Assembly: GCF_003574295.1 (NCBI RefSeq)
Contig: NZ_BHGK01000001.1
Location: forward strand, 1,426,001-1,490,000
Origin: Mediterraneibacter butyricigenes
Lineage (GTDB): Bacteria; Bacillota; Clostridia; Lachnospirales; Lachnospiraceae
Reading direction: 5' to 3'
DNA length: 64,000 nucleotides
Shown: positions 8,042-17,544 of the stretch, in pieces
Numbering within the stretch: position 1 is the stretch's first letter
How the letters are laid out: each line of letters begins with the position of its first letter
Made by a program: the position numbers and the translations under genes
The notes under the pieces: generated by a model
Databases searched by the model: none
Told to the model about the DNA's origin: nothing
The model's input: only the letters and a program-made list of their open reading frames with translations

Positions 8042-8845
8042 CTACTTTTCATCCTCGTTTTCTTCTGCTTCTAACGCAAACTTCACTCTGTCACTTCCCA
8101 ATTTATAGTAGGCATCCGTCACTTCAATCCCTACGGCACGATACCCTGTCGTAACCGCTGCAAGGACAGTTGTTCCAGCCCCGGCAAACGGGTCCAGGAT
8201 CAGACCTCCCGGCTCGCAGATCTGGATCACATCTTTCATAAGCTGCAATGGTTTCTCTGTCACATGGATGCGGTTCTGCGGATTTCCATATCGGAAAACA
8301 CCCGGCAGACAGGAGACCGGGCGGTTGATCGGCATCGGTCCGTTACTGCCCCACACGATATATTCAGCCTGCTGGCGGAAGCGTCCTTTCTGCGGACGGG
8401 AGTTTCCCTTATCCCACACTGCGGTTCCTCTCCAGATCCAGCCTGCCCACTGCAGGGCATCTGTGATCGACGGGTACTGTCTCCAGTCAATGAACAGACA
8501 GATAGGTGCCCCTTTCTTGCAGGCTTTCCGGACATCATACAGCCACTCAGCCATCCAGTGTGTCCAGGATCTCTGGTCTTTGTTGTCTCCATCAAAATCC
8601 GGGAGTGCATTTGCGGCACTCATGCTGCTGTATTTCTGGTTGGTGGTGCGGTTCCTTTCATTCTGCTTTGTCCCTCCGGACGCATACGGCGGATCGGTAA
8701 TAACTGCATCAAAGATTCCCGGCTGGAATGCTTTGACCAGTTTCAGCGTATCTCCATGTAAAATCTTCCAGTTCTTCCCTTCGGCATATTCCTCCGGGTA
8801 TGTTCCCTCTTTCATAAGTTCTTCCAAACTCAGGTCATTTGTCAT
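8042..8845 (-). CDS. Site-specific DNA methyltransferase (amino-MTase, DPPY type)
   Basis: A 267-residue S-adenosylmethionine-dependent methyltransferase acting on an exocyclic amino group (N6-adenine or N4-cytosine). Catalytic motif IV is VITDPPYASGG near residue 50. The SAM-binding motif DPFAGAGTT comes later, near residue 230, the beta-class order. IHVTEKPLQLMKDVI precedes motif I as expected. No restriction nuclease is adjacent, so it is an orphan that may protect the ICE during transfer. metK, a few kb upstream in the same block, could supply SAM. Confidence 0.88.
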   Translation of the reverse strand: MTNDLSLEELMKEGTYPEEYAEGKNWKILHGDTLKLVKAFQPGIFDAVITDPPYASGGTKQNERNRTTNQKYSSMSAANALPDFDGDNKDQRSWTHWMAEWLYDVRKACKKGAPICLFIDWRQYPSITDALQWAGWIWRGTAVWDKGNSRPQKGRFRQQAEYIVWGSNGPMPINRPVSCLPGVFRYGNPQNRIHVTEKPLQLMKDVIQICEPGGLILDPFAGAGTTVLAAVTTGYRAVGIEVTDAYYKLGSDRVKFALEAEENEDEK

Positions 8846-8865
8846 AGGCATCATCCTTTCTGTTC

Positions 8866-9459
8866 TCAGCGCTCCGGCTGATTTTTCTTCTTTGTTTGTT
8901 TTTTCTGGTAGGACTTTGGCGGTTTCAGTTTCTCAGGAACAGAAAAAGCTCTCCACTTTCCATTTTCATATAAGAACATATCTTTTGTGTGGTTATTAAA
9001 TATATCCCAAGGGAAAATATCCCCTTTGATATAGATATTTCCTCTTACTTCTCCATACACATGGCTTTCTCCACCGATAACAGGTGCATTTACTCCTACC
9101 GTATCAATAAATGCTTTTCCACTGATTATCGCATTTTCCTTTATCTCACCGCCACAGATATAACAGTCTCTCTTTGCAACTGCTCTGTCATAAAAAGTAG
9201 CATCTCCGGTAACAACCGCATAACCTCTGACCAGACTGCCATCATAAAGTGCAGCTTCTTCCTTTACCTCACCGTTTTCGCAACAGATTGCATCATCATA
9301 AATCCAGCAAGTTCCTTCCTGTGACAGATTCTTTTCATTCTCTACAAAACCGCCCAGTGTTCCTTCTGGTACTTTCTCGTTCACATCGATCAATGCCTGT
9401 ATTCGATGGAGCCATGGATATTTTGGATGTTCAATTTCTGTAATTTTATACTTACTCAT
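8866..9459 (-). CDS. YdcK-like beta-helix protein, copy 1, with QPER tail
   Basis: A 197-residue protein starting MSKYKITEIEHPKYPWLHRI behind GGAGA. It has repeated short units (GGFVENEKNLSQEG, CWIYDDAICCENG, AVVTGDATFYDRA) in the style of left-handed beta-helix/YdcK-like proteins. It is a clear paralog of the next gene upstream, with an almost identical first 30 residues. It ends KKQTKKKNQPER, the tail also seen on the ArdC-like protein and two others. Function is unknown. Confidence 0.7.
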   Translation of the reverse strand: MSKYKITEIEHPKYPWLHRIQALIDVNEKVPEGTLGGFVENEKNLSQEGTCWIYDDAICCENGEVKEEAALYDGSLVRGYAVVTGDATFYDRAVAKRDCYICGGEIKENAIISGKAFIDTVGVNAPVIGGESHVYGEVRGNIYIKGDIFPWDIFNNHTKDMFLYENGKWRAFSVPEKLKPPKSYQKKQTKKKNQPER

Positions 9460-9469
9460 GCTGTCTCCT

Positions 9470-10063
9470 TTATCGTTCCGGTGGATTTTTCTTTTTGGTC
9501 TTCTTTCTAGGATAATATAATGGTGGCTGTAATTTTTCGATTGCTGGTGAAATACTCCATTGTCCATGTTCAAAAATATGTGTGTCCTGCGTATTCGCTT
9601 CAATTTTTTCCCATGAAAAAATATTACCATTAACATGGACATTCCCTTGTACCATCCCATAAACACGACTATCCCCGCTAATCAAAGGCTTTTGCAAACA
9701 CAAAGAACCAATAATGGCTTTTCCAGCAATTACAGCATCATCTTTTATTTCACCACTGCTTATATAACAACTGTCTTTTGCGACTGCATGATTATAAATT
9801 CTTGCTTTTCCGGCAACTACTGCAGTTCCTCTAACCATACTGTCATCGTAAATTTCAGCCTCTTCTCGTACCAAACCGCCTTCACAACAGATCGCATCAT
9901 CATAAATCCAACACCCTCCTCCCTGTGACAGATTCGTTATACTATCTACAAAACCACCTATTGTTCCCTTTGGTACTTTCTCGTTCACATCGATCAATGC
10001 CTGTATTCGATGGAGCCATGGATACTGCGGATGTTCAATCGCTGTAATCTTATACTTATTCAT
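9470..10063 (-). CDS. YdcK-like beta-helix protein, copy 2, with PPER tail
   Basis: A 197-residue paralog of the gene at 8,866-9,459 starting MNKYKITAIEHPQYPWLHRI behind AAAGGAGA. It shows the same ladder of repeats (CWIYDDAICCEGG, ARIYNHAVAKDSCYISSG) and ends KKTKKKNPPER. The duplication is tandem and diverged: similarity is strongest at both ends and weaker in the middle. It belongs to the same operon as its copy. Function is unknown. Confidence 0.7.
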   Translation of the reverse strand: MNKYKITAIEHPQYPWLHRIQALIDVNEKVPKGTIGGFVDSITNLSQGGGCWIYDDAICCEGGLVREEAEIYDDSMVRGTAVVAGKARIYNHAVAKDSCYISSGEIKDDAVIAGKAIIGSLCLQKPLISGDSRVYGMVQGNVHVNGNIFSWEKIEANTQDTHIFEHGQWSISPAIEKLQPPLYYPRKKTKKKNPPER

Positions 10064-10074
10064 ATTATCTCCTT

Positions 10075-10821
10075 TCACCGTTCCGGCTGATGTTTCTTCT
10101 TTGTCCTTTTATTTTCTTTTGGTGGCAGACTCAACTCGGTTTCTACATATTCACTGATAATCAAAAGTGCTTTGTAATAATCCCCACTTTCCAATACTCT
10201 TTTACACATTTCTTTTGCTTCTGCTGTCTGTTTATTCTTTTTCAAAAGAGTTGAGGCATCGCCCATAATGGAAAAAATATTCCCATCATGTCCAAGGAGT
10301 TGTAACTTGGGACGTTGTTTCTCAGGCTTTATCGGGATTTGCTCTGTTTTCTTTTCATAGATTTTCGGCTGCTCCATATCTGGATGCCAGAAATGCACAT
10401 TCAGCATTCCACCATCTACCTTGATATCCCTCTGCTCAAATCCTTCACCCCACCCGTCACTGTACTGCCCTGTAATGTATTCGGTGAATTCCTGTAGTTC
10501 TTCCTGACTTAAAAATTCATTTAATTCCAGTTTGGTACAGCCGTACAGGATTCCATCTTTGTTTTCTACCGTAACAACTGCACTTTGTATTTTTCCATGA
10601 ATGGACTCACTTCCATCAAAATACTGCATGAGATCATCTTCCCCATAGCGTTCCAGTTCTTCTCGGATAGCATCTTCATAATCGGCAAGTTCTGTTCCAT
10701 CTAATGGCATTCCATATTCATCACTCTCCGACCAATCTTCTTCCCATTCGGATTCTTCGGAAAAAAGATTTCCAGTCAGCTCCGTCAACATCTGTACGTG
10801 TATCGTTTCTTTTTCTTCCAT
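10075..10821 (-). CDS. Hypothetical acidic ICE protein with QPER tail
   Basis: A 248-residue protein, very acidic in the first 70 residues (EESEWEEDWSESDEYG), with a central GWGEGFEQRDIKVDGG segment and a C-terminal helical part (KLQLLGHDGNIFSIMGDAST, KRVLESGDYYKALLIISEYV). It ends KRTKKKHQPER, the tail shared with three other ICE proteins although the body is unrelated. The start is ATG at 10,821 behind GAAGGTG. I do not recognise a named function. Confidence 0.65.
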   Translation of the reverse strand: MEEKETIHVQMLTELTGNLFSEESEWEEDWSESDEYGMPLDGTELADYEDAIREELERYGEDDLMQYFDGSESIHGKIQSAVVTVENKDGILYGCTKLELNEFLSQEELQEFTEYITGQYSDGWGEGFEQRDIKVDGGMLNVHFWHPDMEQPKIYEKKTEQIPIKPEKQRPKLQLLGHDGNIFSIMGDASTLLKKNKQTAEAKEMCKRVLESGDYYKALLIISEYVETELSLPPKENKRTKKKHQPER

Positions 10822-10827
10822 TCTCTA

Positions 10828-11805
10828 TCACCTTCTTTCTAATGGTCTGTCCCTGCATTTATTTTCCTGCTTTTTTTCTTTCGCAAGGTCTGCGTAATCT
10901 GCCCCTTCTTTTTCCGGCAGATTGCAAATAATCTGATACGTTCCCTCGTAATGCTTTTTCATCTGTTCTTTTGCCCATCTCCCGGCAAAATCATTATCAG
11001 TACAGATTTCAATTTCTTTGATTTCCGGGTGGTTCTTCAGGAACTCTTCCAGTACGTCCGGCGGCTTTTTAAAACGTTCACTCTGTATCTGTGCGTTTTC
11101 TTTCGGAGCAGCAATTCCCCCAAGGGAAAGCCGGTATTTATCCTGCTTTCCCTCTTCCAGTGTCATATGTGCCAGTGCATCAATACAGGCTTCGTAAACA
11201 GCAACCCGATTCGTCTCTTTTCTTGGAGGAATACAAAAACTGTACTTCTTTTCACTTCCGGCCTGTTCCATCTTGAATCCTTTCCCGTTTTTTTCATAGA
11301 TTCCTCGTAGGAAGGCATATCTCGCTTTTCCCGATTCATCTTTCCCGACAAAAACAGCATTATGGTACGGAACACTTTCATAAAGGATTTCCTGTGAGAT
11401 ACAATACGTGATCACTGCATCACTGATTCCACGATGGTTCAGATAGGCCCGGATTCTCCGGCAGTTTAAGAATCTCTCCGGCAGTTTAAATGGTGGTTTT
11501 TCTTTTTCAACTGACTGTGTCGGAAGAAAAGACGGACGTTCTTCGCACAACAGCTTTACGGCATCTGTAAATTTCATCCCATCCACTTCTATGAGGAAAC
11601 GCAGTGCAGACACGCCGCCGATATCTCTGGACTTCCAATGCCATTTACTGGACAGTTCATTGATTTTAAAACTGTCGTGGTCTGTCAACTGCCATTCATT
11701 TCTGGTTCTTGTCTTTTGCAGTCTCTGTGCCTGATGCGTTCGTAAATACTCATACGCAGTCATGTTCTTTGCTGCCTGAATCTCCTCTTCCGTTACCCAG
11801 GGCAT
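10828..11805 (-). CDS. DUF3991/TOPRIM primase-like protein
   Basis: A 325-residue protein. The N-terminal part (YLRTHQAQ, then FKINELSSKWHWKSRDIGG and DAVKLLCEE) resembles a degenerate CHC2-like primase zinc domain without the cysteines. The middle fits DUF3991, and the C-terminus carries a TOPRIM fold with VYEACIDALAH and EIEICTDNDFAGRWAKEQM, the latter holding the DxD-like metal site. Such proteins occur in ICEs and may prime or process the transferred strand. The start overlaps the metK stop (TAATG). Confidence 0.75.
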   Translation of the reverse strand: MPWVTEEEIQAAKNMTAYEYLRTHQAQRLQKTRTRNEWQLTDHDSFKINELSSKWHWKSRDIGGVSALRFLIEVDGMKFTDAVKLLCEERPSFLPTQSVEKEKPPFKLPERFLNCRRIRAYLNHRGISDAVITYCISQEILYESVPYHNAVFVGKDESGKARYAFLRGIYEKNGKGFKMEQAGSEKKYSFCIPPRKETNRVAVYEACIDALAHMTLEEGKQDKYRLSLGGIAAPKENAQIQSERFKKPPDVLEEFLKNHPEIKEIEICTDNDFAGRWAKEQMKKHYEGTYQIICNLPEKEGADYADLAKEKKQENKCRDRPLERR

Positions 11806-12965
11806 TACAGAATGGTATCCTGAAGAGCCAGTACCTTATCAGTTCGCTCCCAAGGAAACTCCTTTCTTCCAAAGTGTCCAAAAACTGCCGTCTGCCGGAA
11901 AATCGGACGGTTCAGTCTGAGAGATTCCATGATCTGGACAGGTGTCACTCCAAACACCAGTGGGATTGCTCTCGCCAGACAATCATCTGCACACACTTTT
12001 CCTGTACCAAAGGTATCCACTGCGATCATCACCGGCTCTGCCACTCCGATTGCGTAAGCCAGAGACACCTGACATCTGCTTGCAAGTCCGGCAGCTACCA
12101 TATTTTTAGCAATATATCTTGCCATATATGCTGCAGATCGATCTACTTTTGAACAATCCTTCCCCGAAAATGCACCGCCGCCATGCGGAACCATACTGCC
12201 ATAGGTATCCACCATCAGCTTTCTTCCGGTCAGTCCGGTATCTGCATCAAGGCCTCCACACACAAATCTCCCTGACGGATTGACCAGGATCTTCGTATCC
12301 TCATCCGGAGGCAGTAATCGGAGTGCCGGACGAAGCACCTTCTCCCTGATCTCGGTCTCTAACTTCTTCAGACTCTTTTCTGCACTATGCTGGCAGGAAA
12401 CAACCACGCTTTCCAGTCTCACTGGTTTTTCATCTTCATATTCTACGGTTACCTGTGCTTTCCCATCCGAAAAGATATCTTTGATATATCCGCTTCTTCT
12501 GCAAGCCGAAAGTTCACGGGTAATCCGGTGTGCCAAGACGATAGGCATTGGCATAAGCTGTGCGGTTTCATCACACGCATAACCGACCATAACACCCTGA
12601 TCTCCAGCTCCCCGGCTTCTGTCTCTTCCCTTTTTTCCATTGTTGTCCCGGAATTCTTTTGATACAATCACTGCTTTTGCGATATCCGGACTCTGCTGGT
12701 GTACAAACGTATCCATTTCTATTCCATCCGTACAATATCCGCATTCTCCCAGAACCTTTCGGATCACATCAAACACTGGCGGCTCATATCCGCTGCTGAT
12801 CTCTCCTGCTACAAACACATTTCCTCTTGTGGCCAGCACTTCACATGCAACCCTTGAAGATGGATCATGTTTCAGGCATTCATCTAAGATTGCATCTGCG
12901 ATCTGGTCACATACTTTATCCGGGTGTCCTTCTGTTACTGATTCTGCTGTATAATAACGTCTCAT
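11805..12965 (-). CDS. metK: S-adenosylmethionine synthetase, ICE-encoded
   Basis: A 386-residue enzyme that makes SAM from methionine and ATP. Family motifs are visible: ESVTEGHPDKVCDQIADAI at the N-terminus, GDQGVMVGYACDE (substrate loop) and GGGAFSGKDCSKVDRSAAY (the GGGAFSxKD signature). The ATG at 12,965 is preceded by AGGAG; a longer in-frame extension lacks one. A housekeeping enzyme inside a conjugative element is unusual. With at least two methyltransferase genes in the same block, a SAM supply role is a reasonable inference. Confidence 0.93.
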   Translation of the reverse strand: MRRYYTAESVTEGHPDKVCDQIADAILDECLKHDPSSRVACEVLATRGNVFVAGEISSGYEPPVFDVIRKVLGECGYCTDGIEMDTFVHQQSPDIAKAVIVSKEFRDNNGKKGRDRSRGAGDQGVMVGYACDETAQLMPMPIVLAHRITRELSACRRSGYIKDIFSDGKAQVTVEYEDEKPVRLESVVVSCQHSAEKSLKKLETEIREKVLRPALRLLPPDEDTKILVNPSGRFVCGGLDADTGLTGRKLMVDTYGSMVPHGGGAFSGKDCSKVDRSAAYMARYIAKNMVAAGLASRCQVSLAYAIGVAEPVMIAVDTFGTGKVCADDCLARAIPLVFGVTPVQIMESLRLNRPIFRQTAVFGHFGRKEFPWERTDKVLALQDTIL

Positions 12966-13037
12966 TTTTCTTCTCCTTATATCTACAAGTCCTGCCACTG
13001 GAAAATCCTTACTTGCGAATGCATGGCAAGATAAACA

Positions 13038-13070
13038 GGGCAGGAGCTGCCTGATACACATCTCCTGCCC
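13038..13070 (-). terminator. Terminator after the adhesin gene
   Basis: A 9-bp perfect inverted repeat, GGGCAGGAG (13,038) with CTCCTGCCC (13,062), lies between the adhesin stop and the metK start. Only a weak T-rich tail follows on the minus strand, so it may be partial and allow readthrough into metK. Confidence 0.5.
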
Positions 13071-13101
13071 TGCCGGATTGATTTATCCAGTTATTCTTCT
13101 T

Positions 13102-16100
13102 TTATTTTTCTTCTGTTTCTTCTTTGTTTTCTGTCATTCTTGACTTCTTTCTGCGGTACACAGTCACCCCTGTAACTGTTCCGGCAGATGCCAGTGCAAG
13201 CAGGACAAATGCCCATACTTTCTGGTTATCCCCTGTTTTTGGTGCATCGGTCTTTCCAGTTGTTTTCTCCGGTGTTCTGGCATCTTTCATTTCTACTTTC
13301 TGCACTTCCATCGTATCTTTCAATGTAAATGTAATATCTTCGGCAATCTCATAACCATCCGGTGCTGTGATCTCACGCAAGGTAAGTTCCTCATTGACCG
13401 GAAGCTTCACAACAGAATGTGGCTTTCCGTCCGTGATCCACTCTTCCAGAACAGTTCCGTCTTTTCGGATGATCTGAAGTTTTGCCCCTTCCAGTTCTTT
13501 CCCTGTGGTAATGTCTGTTTTGGAAATTTCCACTTTGGAATATTCGTCTTTCATTTCAACCTTTGTCACACTTCCGTCTTCTTTGACTTCAAAGGTCACA
13601 TCGCTGGCAGACACATAGCCGTCTTCATAAGGAGCCAGTTCTTCATGCAAGGTATAAGTTCCTTCCGGCAGACCATAGATCACATGGTCTTCTTTGGTAC
13701 TGGTCCATTCTTCCACGATATTTCCGTCTTTGTCGATTACCTGAAGTTTTGCTCCCTCCAGCTCGCTTCCGGTGGTTGCATCTGTCTTGCTGATCCGTGT
13801 CTCGGTCGGCTGGTTCTCAACTTCTTTACTCAGTACAATCTTTTCAAGATTCTGGTTTTCGTAGGATGCATCTACTTTCCATACTTCCTCGTTCGGAAGA
13901 TATCCGGCTTTTCTGACTTCCTCTTTGACATAATATTTCCCATGTGGAAGGTCACTGTCAAAGGTCAGATTTCCGTTCTTATCGGTTGCTTTCTTTTCCA
14001 GCAGGGTATCCTTCTCTACAAGAACTTCTCCCTGATTAGAGACGATATCTTCCCCGGCATACAGCCCGAAGATGACTCCTTCCAGTTTTTCTCCCGTAAC
14101 AGAGTCCTTCTTTTCTACTGATACGGACACCTTCTGTCTCTCGTTTTTGTAAGTAACCCCTTCATAAACAACTGCCTGTGTATCATCCTCGGCTGTCAGA
14201 GTAAATTCTTTCTGCTCGGTATTCAGGACAAAATTCTCTCCTGCCACAACCTCTTTCAGATAATAAGTTCCCAGTGGCAGATTGTTGAGTACTGCCATTC
14301 CCTCTTCGTCTGTAGTCAGTTTGGCTACCAGGTCATCTTTCTCGTAACGGACAAGCAGATTTCCTTCCTCGTCCTTTGCCCCATCCGGTGAATAAATGCT
14401 ATCCTTAGCATATACTTCAAACTGGGCACCTTCTACTCCGGTTTCTTCATATTTAAAATCTTTATAAATACCTGTTTCTTCTTTCCCAGATACCGCTTTT
14501 TTTACCTTTGACACAAGCGTCTTTACTTTTTCCAGAACAGAATCTCCGGTTACTTCGGTAAGCTGTTCTCCTTTTTTGGTCAGGAGCAGGCTTCCCACCT
14601 GTTCATCGTTTTTCTGTTCTACCTCTACGATCGCAGCTCCTGTATCCGGGTCGATCTGGTGTGCCGTGTTTGAGGATACGGTGATCTCAATGGCACTCTG
14701 CGGATTTTCTTTATAAGTTCCCTTTGCAGTCTGTTCTAATGGTGAAAGGATCTTTTCTCCGTCATACAGAGACTCTTCGTGTCCCTGTCTTACAAATCCT
14801 TCCGGTGCTTTCACTTCCTCGATCCGATAAGTTGAGCATTTCAGTTCCTGCGGTGTAATCAGATATCCTTCCTCATTGGTCTGGAATACGCTGATCTTTT
14901 CTTTTTTCGGATACTGAACAACCTGTTCGATGTATCTCTTATTTGTCACATCGTAAATCTTATAAGAAGCACCAGCCTTTAAAACCGTATTTCCAGTCTG
15001 TGCATCCTTCTTTACAATTTTCAACAAGAATTCAAACGGACGGTCATCAAATACTCTCCACTGCATTGGTTCTCTGCTGTCATTTTCCACATTTACAACA
15101 AATGGATCAATGGTTTTCAGATTCTCCGGGGTAGTGCTTTCCACTACAACATAACTTCCATACGGCAGTTCCGGGCTGACTGCGTATCCTTTTGTATCTG
15201 TGATCAGTTCCGGCACTGGTACGGCTGTTCCATTCTCATAGGTGACTGCCACCTTCTCGTTACTGAAATCATAATTTTTAAAATCACTTGCCGTGTATCT
15301 TTCTCCATTGGACGGTTTCAGTTTCCCATTTTTCACCTGTGTCAGGTCGCTGATCAGATATACCTGAAATCCTGCTCCTGCAACCAGGTCTGTTTCTGTC
15401 TGCTCTCCATCTTCACTGACTTTGATCAACTGGAATGCCTGTTTCTTTACCTGCTCTTTTACCGTAAGGTCTCTTGTCACTTCTGCAACATCCTGACCTT
15501 CATAAGTTACGGATACTTCATATTTTGTAGTATCCAGTGTATATCCTTCCGGTGGAGTGATTTCTTTTACATACATTTCTCCAAGGTATAATTCTGAAAA
15601 CTCCAGTGTTCCATCATCTCCGATGACTCCCTGCGCGATCAGGCTGTCCTGTTTATACAGAACTCCTGTTGTTCCATCCGGATGCACGATGTCCTCTTTG
15701 GCATACAGACCATACACCGCACCACGAAGAACACTGTCCCCCTGTGCCTTAAATGCAAGTGTTTCTTTATCGATCTTTGCGATTTTTACCCTTCCGGTGA
15801 CTCTCTCATCGGTTGCTGCTACAGTCAATGTCTTTCCGGCTGCAACATCTACTTTATATACTTCTGTATTCAGTTTGTACCCTGTCGGAGCAGTAACCTC
15901 TTTTACATACACAGTTTTCAGTGCGGAATCAAAATAATCACTGACTGCTTTTCCGTCTGTTCCGGTTGCAGTCATCGTCATCAGCAGATTTTCGCACTTC
16001 TTATCGGTGTAAATACCGTATACTGCTCCAGATAGTGGGTTCTGTGTATTGATATCTTTCTTCGTCAACTCAATACGTGTCATGTTCAGCCACTGTACGC

Positions 16101-17472
16101 TGAAGCTTACCGGAGCTGCTGTTTCGCTTTCGAATACACCGATATCCTGTTTGGAATCTCCGGTCGTCAGCACCAGCGTTCTCCATGTCTTTCCGACAGA
16201 ACCGTATAAGTTGCCGGAAGCATAACTGCCTGTCAGCAACAGATCTGCCGACATATAAAAGGTATCGCCGCCATAAATCTGGATCTTTCCATTTGTCACA
16301 CTTGTTCCTTTGGTCAGATTATGTGCGGTGACATGTTCCGGTACACTCAGTGTCACATAATTTCTGTGATCTCCAGACAGTGTGATATTCGGTGTTTTCT
16401 GGAGATTTCCATCCCTTACTGCATTCAGTTTCGTACTGGAAAGGCTCAGTTCCCCTTTTGGCGGTTCTTCCTGTCCGAACAGGTAATTGATATATGCGAT
16501 CACCCCTGCATTTACAAGGTCATTGTAATTACAGCCTGTAAATCCGGCTTCTCCTGCGTAAGCGTAGCTGGCTGCAATGTGCGTATACACATACTTTTCA
16601 TCCTCTGATTTCCCGGACAGATAACTTCCTGTCAGATCTCCTGCCCCACCATAGCCATAGTAAAGGACTTTCTGCAGATTCTTGTTACTGTCCAATACCT
16701 GTGCCACATAACTTCCACTCGGTGGGGATGCTTTCTGGGACTGGAGACAGTATGCGATCTTTCCGTTTACGGTAAACAGACACGTAAGATAATTTCCAAG
16801 ATAACTTGGATAATAAATCGTTCTTCCTTTTGTCAGTGTGACTGTTGAACCGCTGCTTGTAGCTCTTTCAGCCGCAGACAGTACCATGACATTCCCTTCT
16901 TCAATATCCTCTTTGAGTTCTTCGATTGCCTGTGCAGATGCATCTTCCCCGGATGCCTCGATCTCTACATCGGTATAGTTCTGCACAGGCGAGTCCGAAT
17001 CATCTTCAGATTTTGTATCTGATTTTTGCTTTTCTCCACCATTGTCCTGTGCATGTGCCTGACCTTCCGTATCCGTCAGGATCACCTTTCGGCTGATGGT
17101 ATAGCTGTCACTCTGATCCTTTGGTACAACCATGTAAGAGGCAATGTAAGTTCCGGCTTTGTCCGGATGGTATGCCCCTCCATTTTCATCTTGGATGCTG
17201 ACAAGCGTAACATCCTCTTTTTCTGCATCATAATGGATTCCTTCCATACTGGTTTCCACTGCAAATGTTTCATCCGAAATCGCTTTCGTGATATCGTCTG
17301 CCGTAACTGCCTTCTCTTTCTGACTCGTAGCCGCCTGTTCGGATGCCTGTACCTCCTGCCCCACATCCGTCTGCTCGGCAGCAAACGCATTGGCACTGCT
17401 TAAGGTACTGACGCCCATCAGAACAGCCAGTCCAAAGGCTGCGATTCTGGTTTTTAAATTCTTCACCTTCAT
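13102..17472 (-). CDS. Cell-wall adhesin with thioester domain and eight Cna-B repeats
   Basis: A 1,456-residue surface protein. It has a signal peptide (to about residue 30, ANAFA), an acidic spacer, then a thioester-type domain with the AYCLQSQ motif, whose Cys and Gln can form an internal thioester that binds covalently to host or partner amines. About eight Cna-B/SpaA-like repeats follow, each closing with a segment like KEVTAPTGY or KEITPPEGY. The C-terminus has a variant sortase motif APKTGD, a membrane helix and a basic tail. The start at 17,472 follows GGAAGG. No sortase gene is seen in the window. It probably mediates attachment or mating-pair contact. Confidence 0.88.
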   Translation of the reverse strand: MKVKNLKTRIAAFGLAVLMGVSTLSSANAFAAEQTDVGQEVQASEQAATSQKEKAVTADDITKAISDETFAVETSMEGIHYDAEKEDVTLVSIQDENGGAYHPDKAGTYIASYMVVPKDQSDSYTISRKVILTDTEGQAHAQDNGGEKQKSDTKSEDDSDSPVQNYTDVEIEASGEDASAQAIEELKEDIEEGNVMVLSAAERATSSGSTVTLTKGRTIYYPSYLGNYLTCLFTVNGKIAYCLQSQKASPPSGSYVAQVLDSNKNLQKVLYYGYGGAGDLTGSYLSGKSEDEKYVYTHIAASYAYAGEAGFTGCNYNDLVNAGVIAYINYLFGQEEPPKGELSLSSTKLNAVRDGNLQKTPNITLSGDHRNYVTLSVPEHVTAHNLTKGTSVTNGKIQIYGGDTFYMSADLLLTGSYASGNLYGSVGKTWRTLVLTTGDSKQDIGVFESETAAPVSFSVQWLNMTRIELTKKDINTQNPLSGAVYGIYTDKKCENLLMTMTATGTDGKAVSDYFDSALKTVYVKEVTAPTGYKLNTEVYKVDVAAGKTLTVAATDERVTGRVKIAKIDKETLAFKAQGDSVLRGAVYGLYAKEDIVHPDGTTGVLYKQDSLIAQGVIGDDGTLEFSELYLGEMYVKEITPPEGYTLDTTKYEVSVTYEGQDVAEVTRDLTVKEQVKKQAFQLIKVSEDGEQTETDLVAGAGFQVYLISDLTQVKNGKLKPSNGERYTASDFKNYDFSNEKVAVTYENGTAVPVPELITDTKGYAVSPELPYGSYVVVESTTPENLKTIDPFVVNVENDSREPMQWRVFDDRPFEFLLKIVKKDAQTGNTVLKAGASYKIYDVTNKRYIEQVVQYPKKEKISVFQTNEEGYLITPQELKCSTYRIEEVKAPEGFVRQGHEESLYDGEKILSPLEQTAKGTYKENPQSAIEITVSSNTAHQIDPDTGAAIVEVEQKNDEQVGSLLLTKKGEQLTEVTGDSVLEKVKTLVSKVKKAVSGKEETGIYKDFKYEETGVEGAQFEVYAKDSIYSPDGAKDEEGNLLVRYEKDDLVAKLTTDEEGMAVLNNLPLGTYYLKEVVAGENFVLNTEQKEFTLTAEDDTQAVVYEGVTYKNERQKVSVSVEKKDSVTGEKLEGVIFGLYAGEDIVSNQGEVLVEKDTLLEKKATDKNGNLTFDSDLPHGKYYVKEEVRKAGYLPNEEVWKVDASYENQNLEKIVLSKEVENQPTETRISKTDATTGSELEGAKLQVIDKDGNIVEEWTSTKEDHVIYGLPEGTYTLHEELAPYEDGYVSASDVTFEVKEDGSVTKVEMKDEYSKVEISKTDITTGKELEGAKLQIIRKDGTVLEEWITDGKPHSVVKLPVNEELTLREITAPDGYEIAEDITFTLKDTMEVQKVEMKDARTPEKTTGKTDAPKTGDNQKVWAFVLLALASAGTVTGVTVYRRKKSRMTENKEETEEK

Positions 17473-17506
17473 ATGTGTTTCCTTCCTATAATAAATATAT
17501 TGTTCA

Positions 17507-17540
17507 GTAAAATACCGCAGAAGGCGTTCCCTCTGCGGTA
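17507..17540 (-). terminator. Terminator between the cyclotransferase and adhesin genes
   Basis: An inverted repeat TACCGCAGA/TCTGCGGTA (17,513-17,521 and 17,532-17,540) is followed on the minus strand by TTTTA. It lies directly after the stop at 17,545, so it ends that transcript and isolates the adhesin gene. Confidence 0.6.
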
Positions 17541-17544
17541 ACAT

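Noticed and set aside
8866-10063. Tandem paralogs as an assembly duplication
   Set aside because: The copies differ throughout their middle parts at many positions, so this is a real, old gene duplication.
13124-17403. Long plus-strand frames opposite the adhesin
   Set aside because: They are antisense shadows created by codon bias of the repetitive Cna-B gene.
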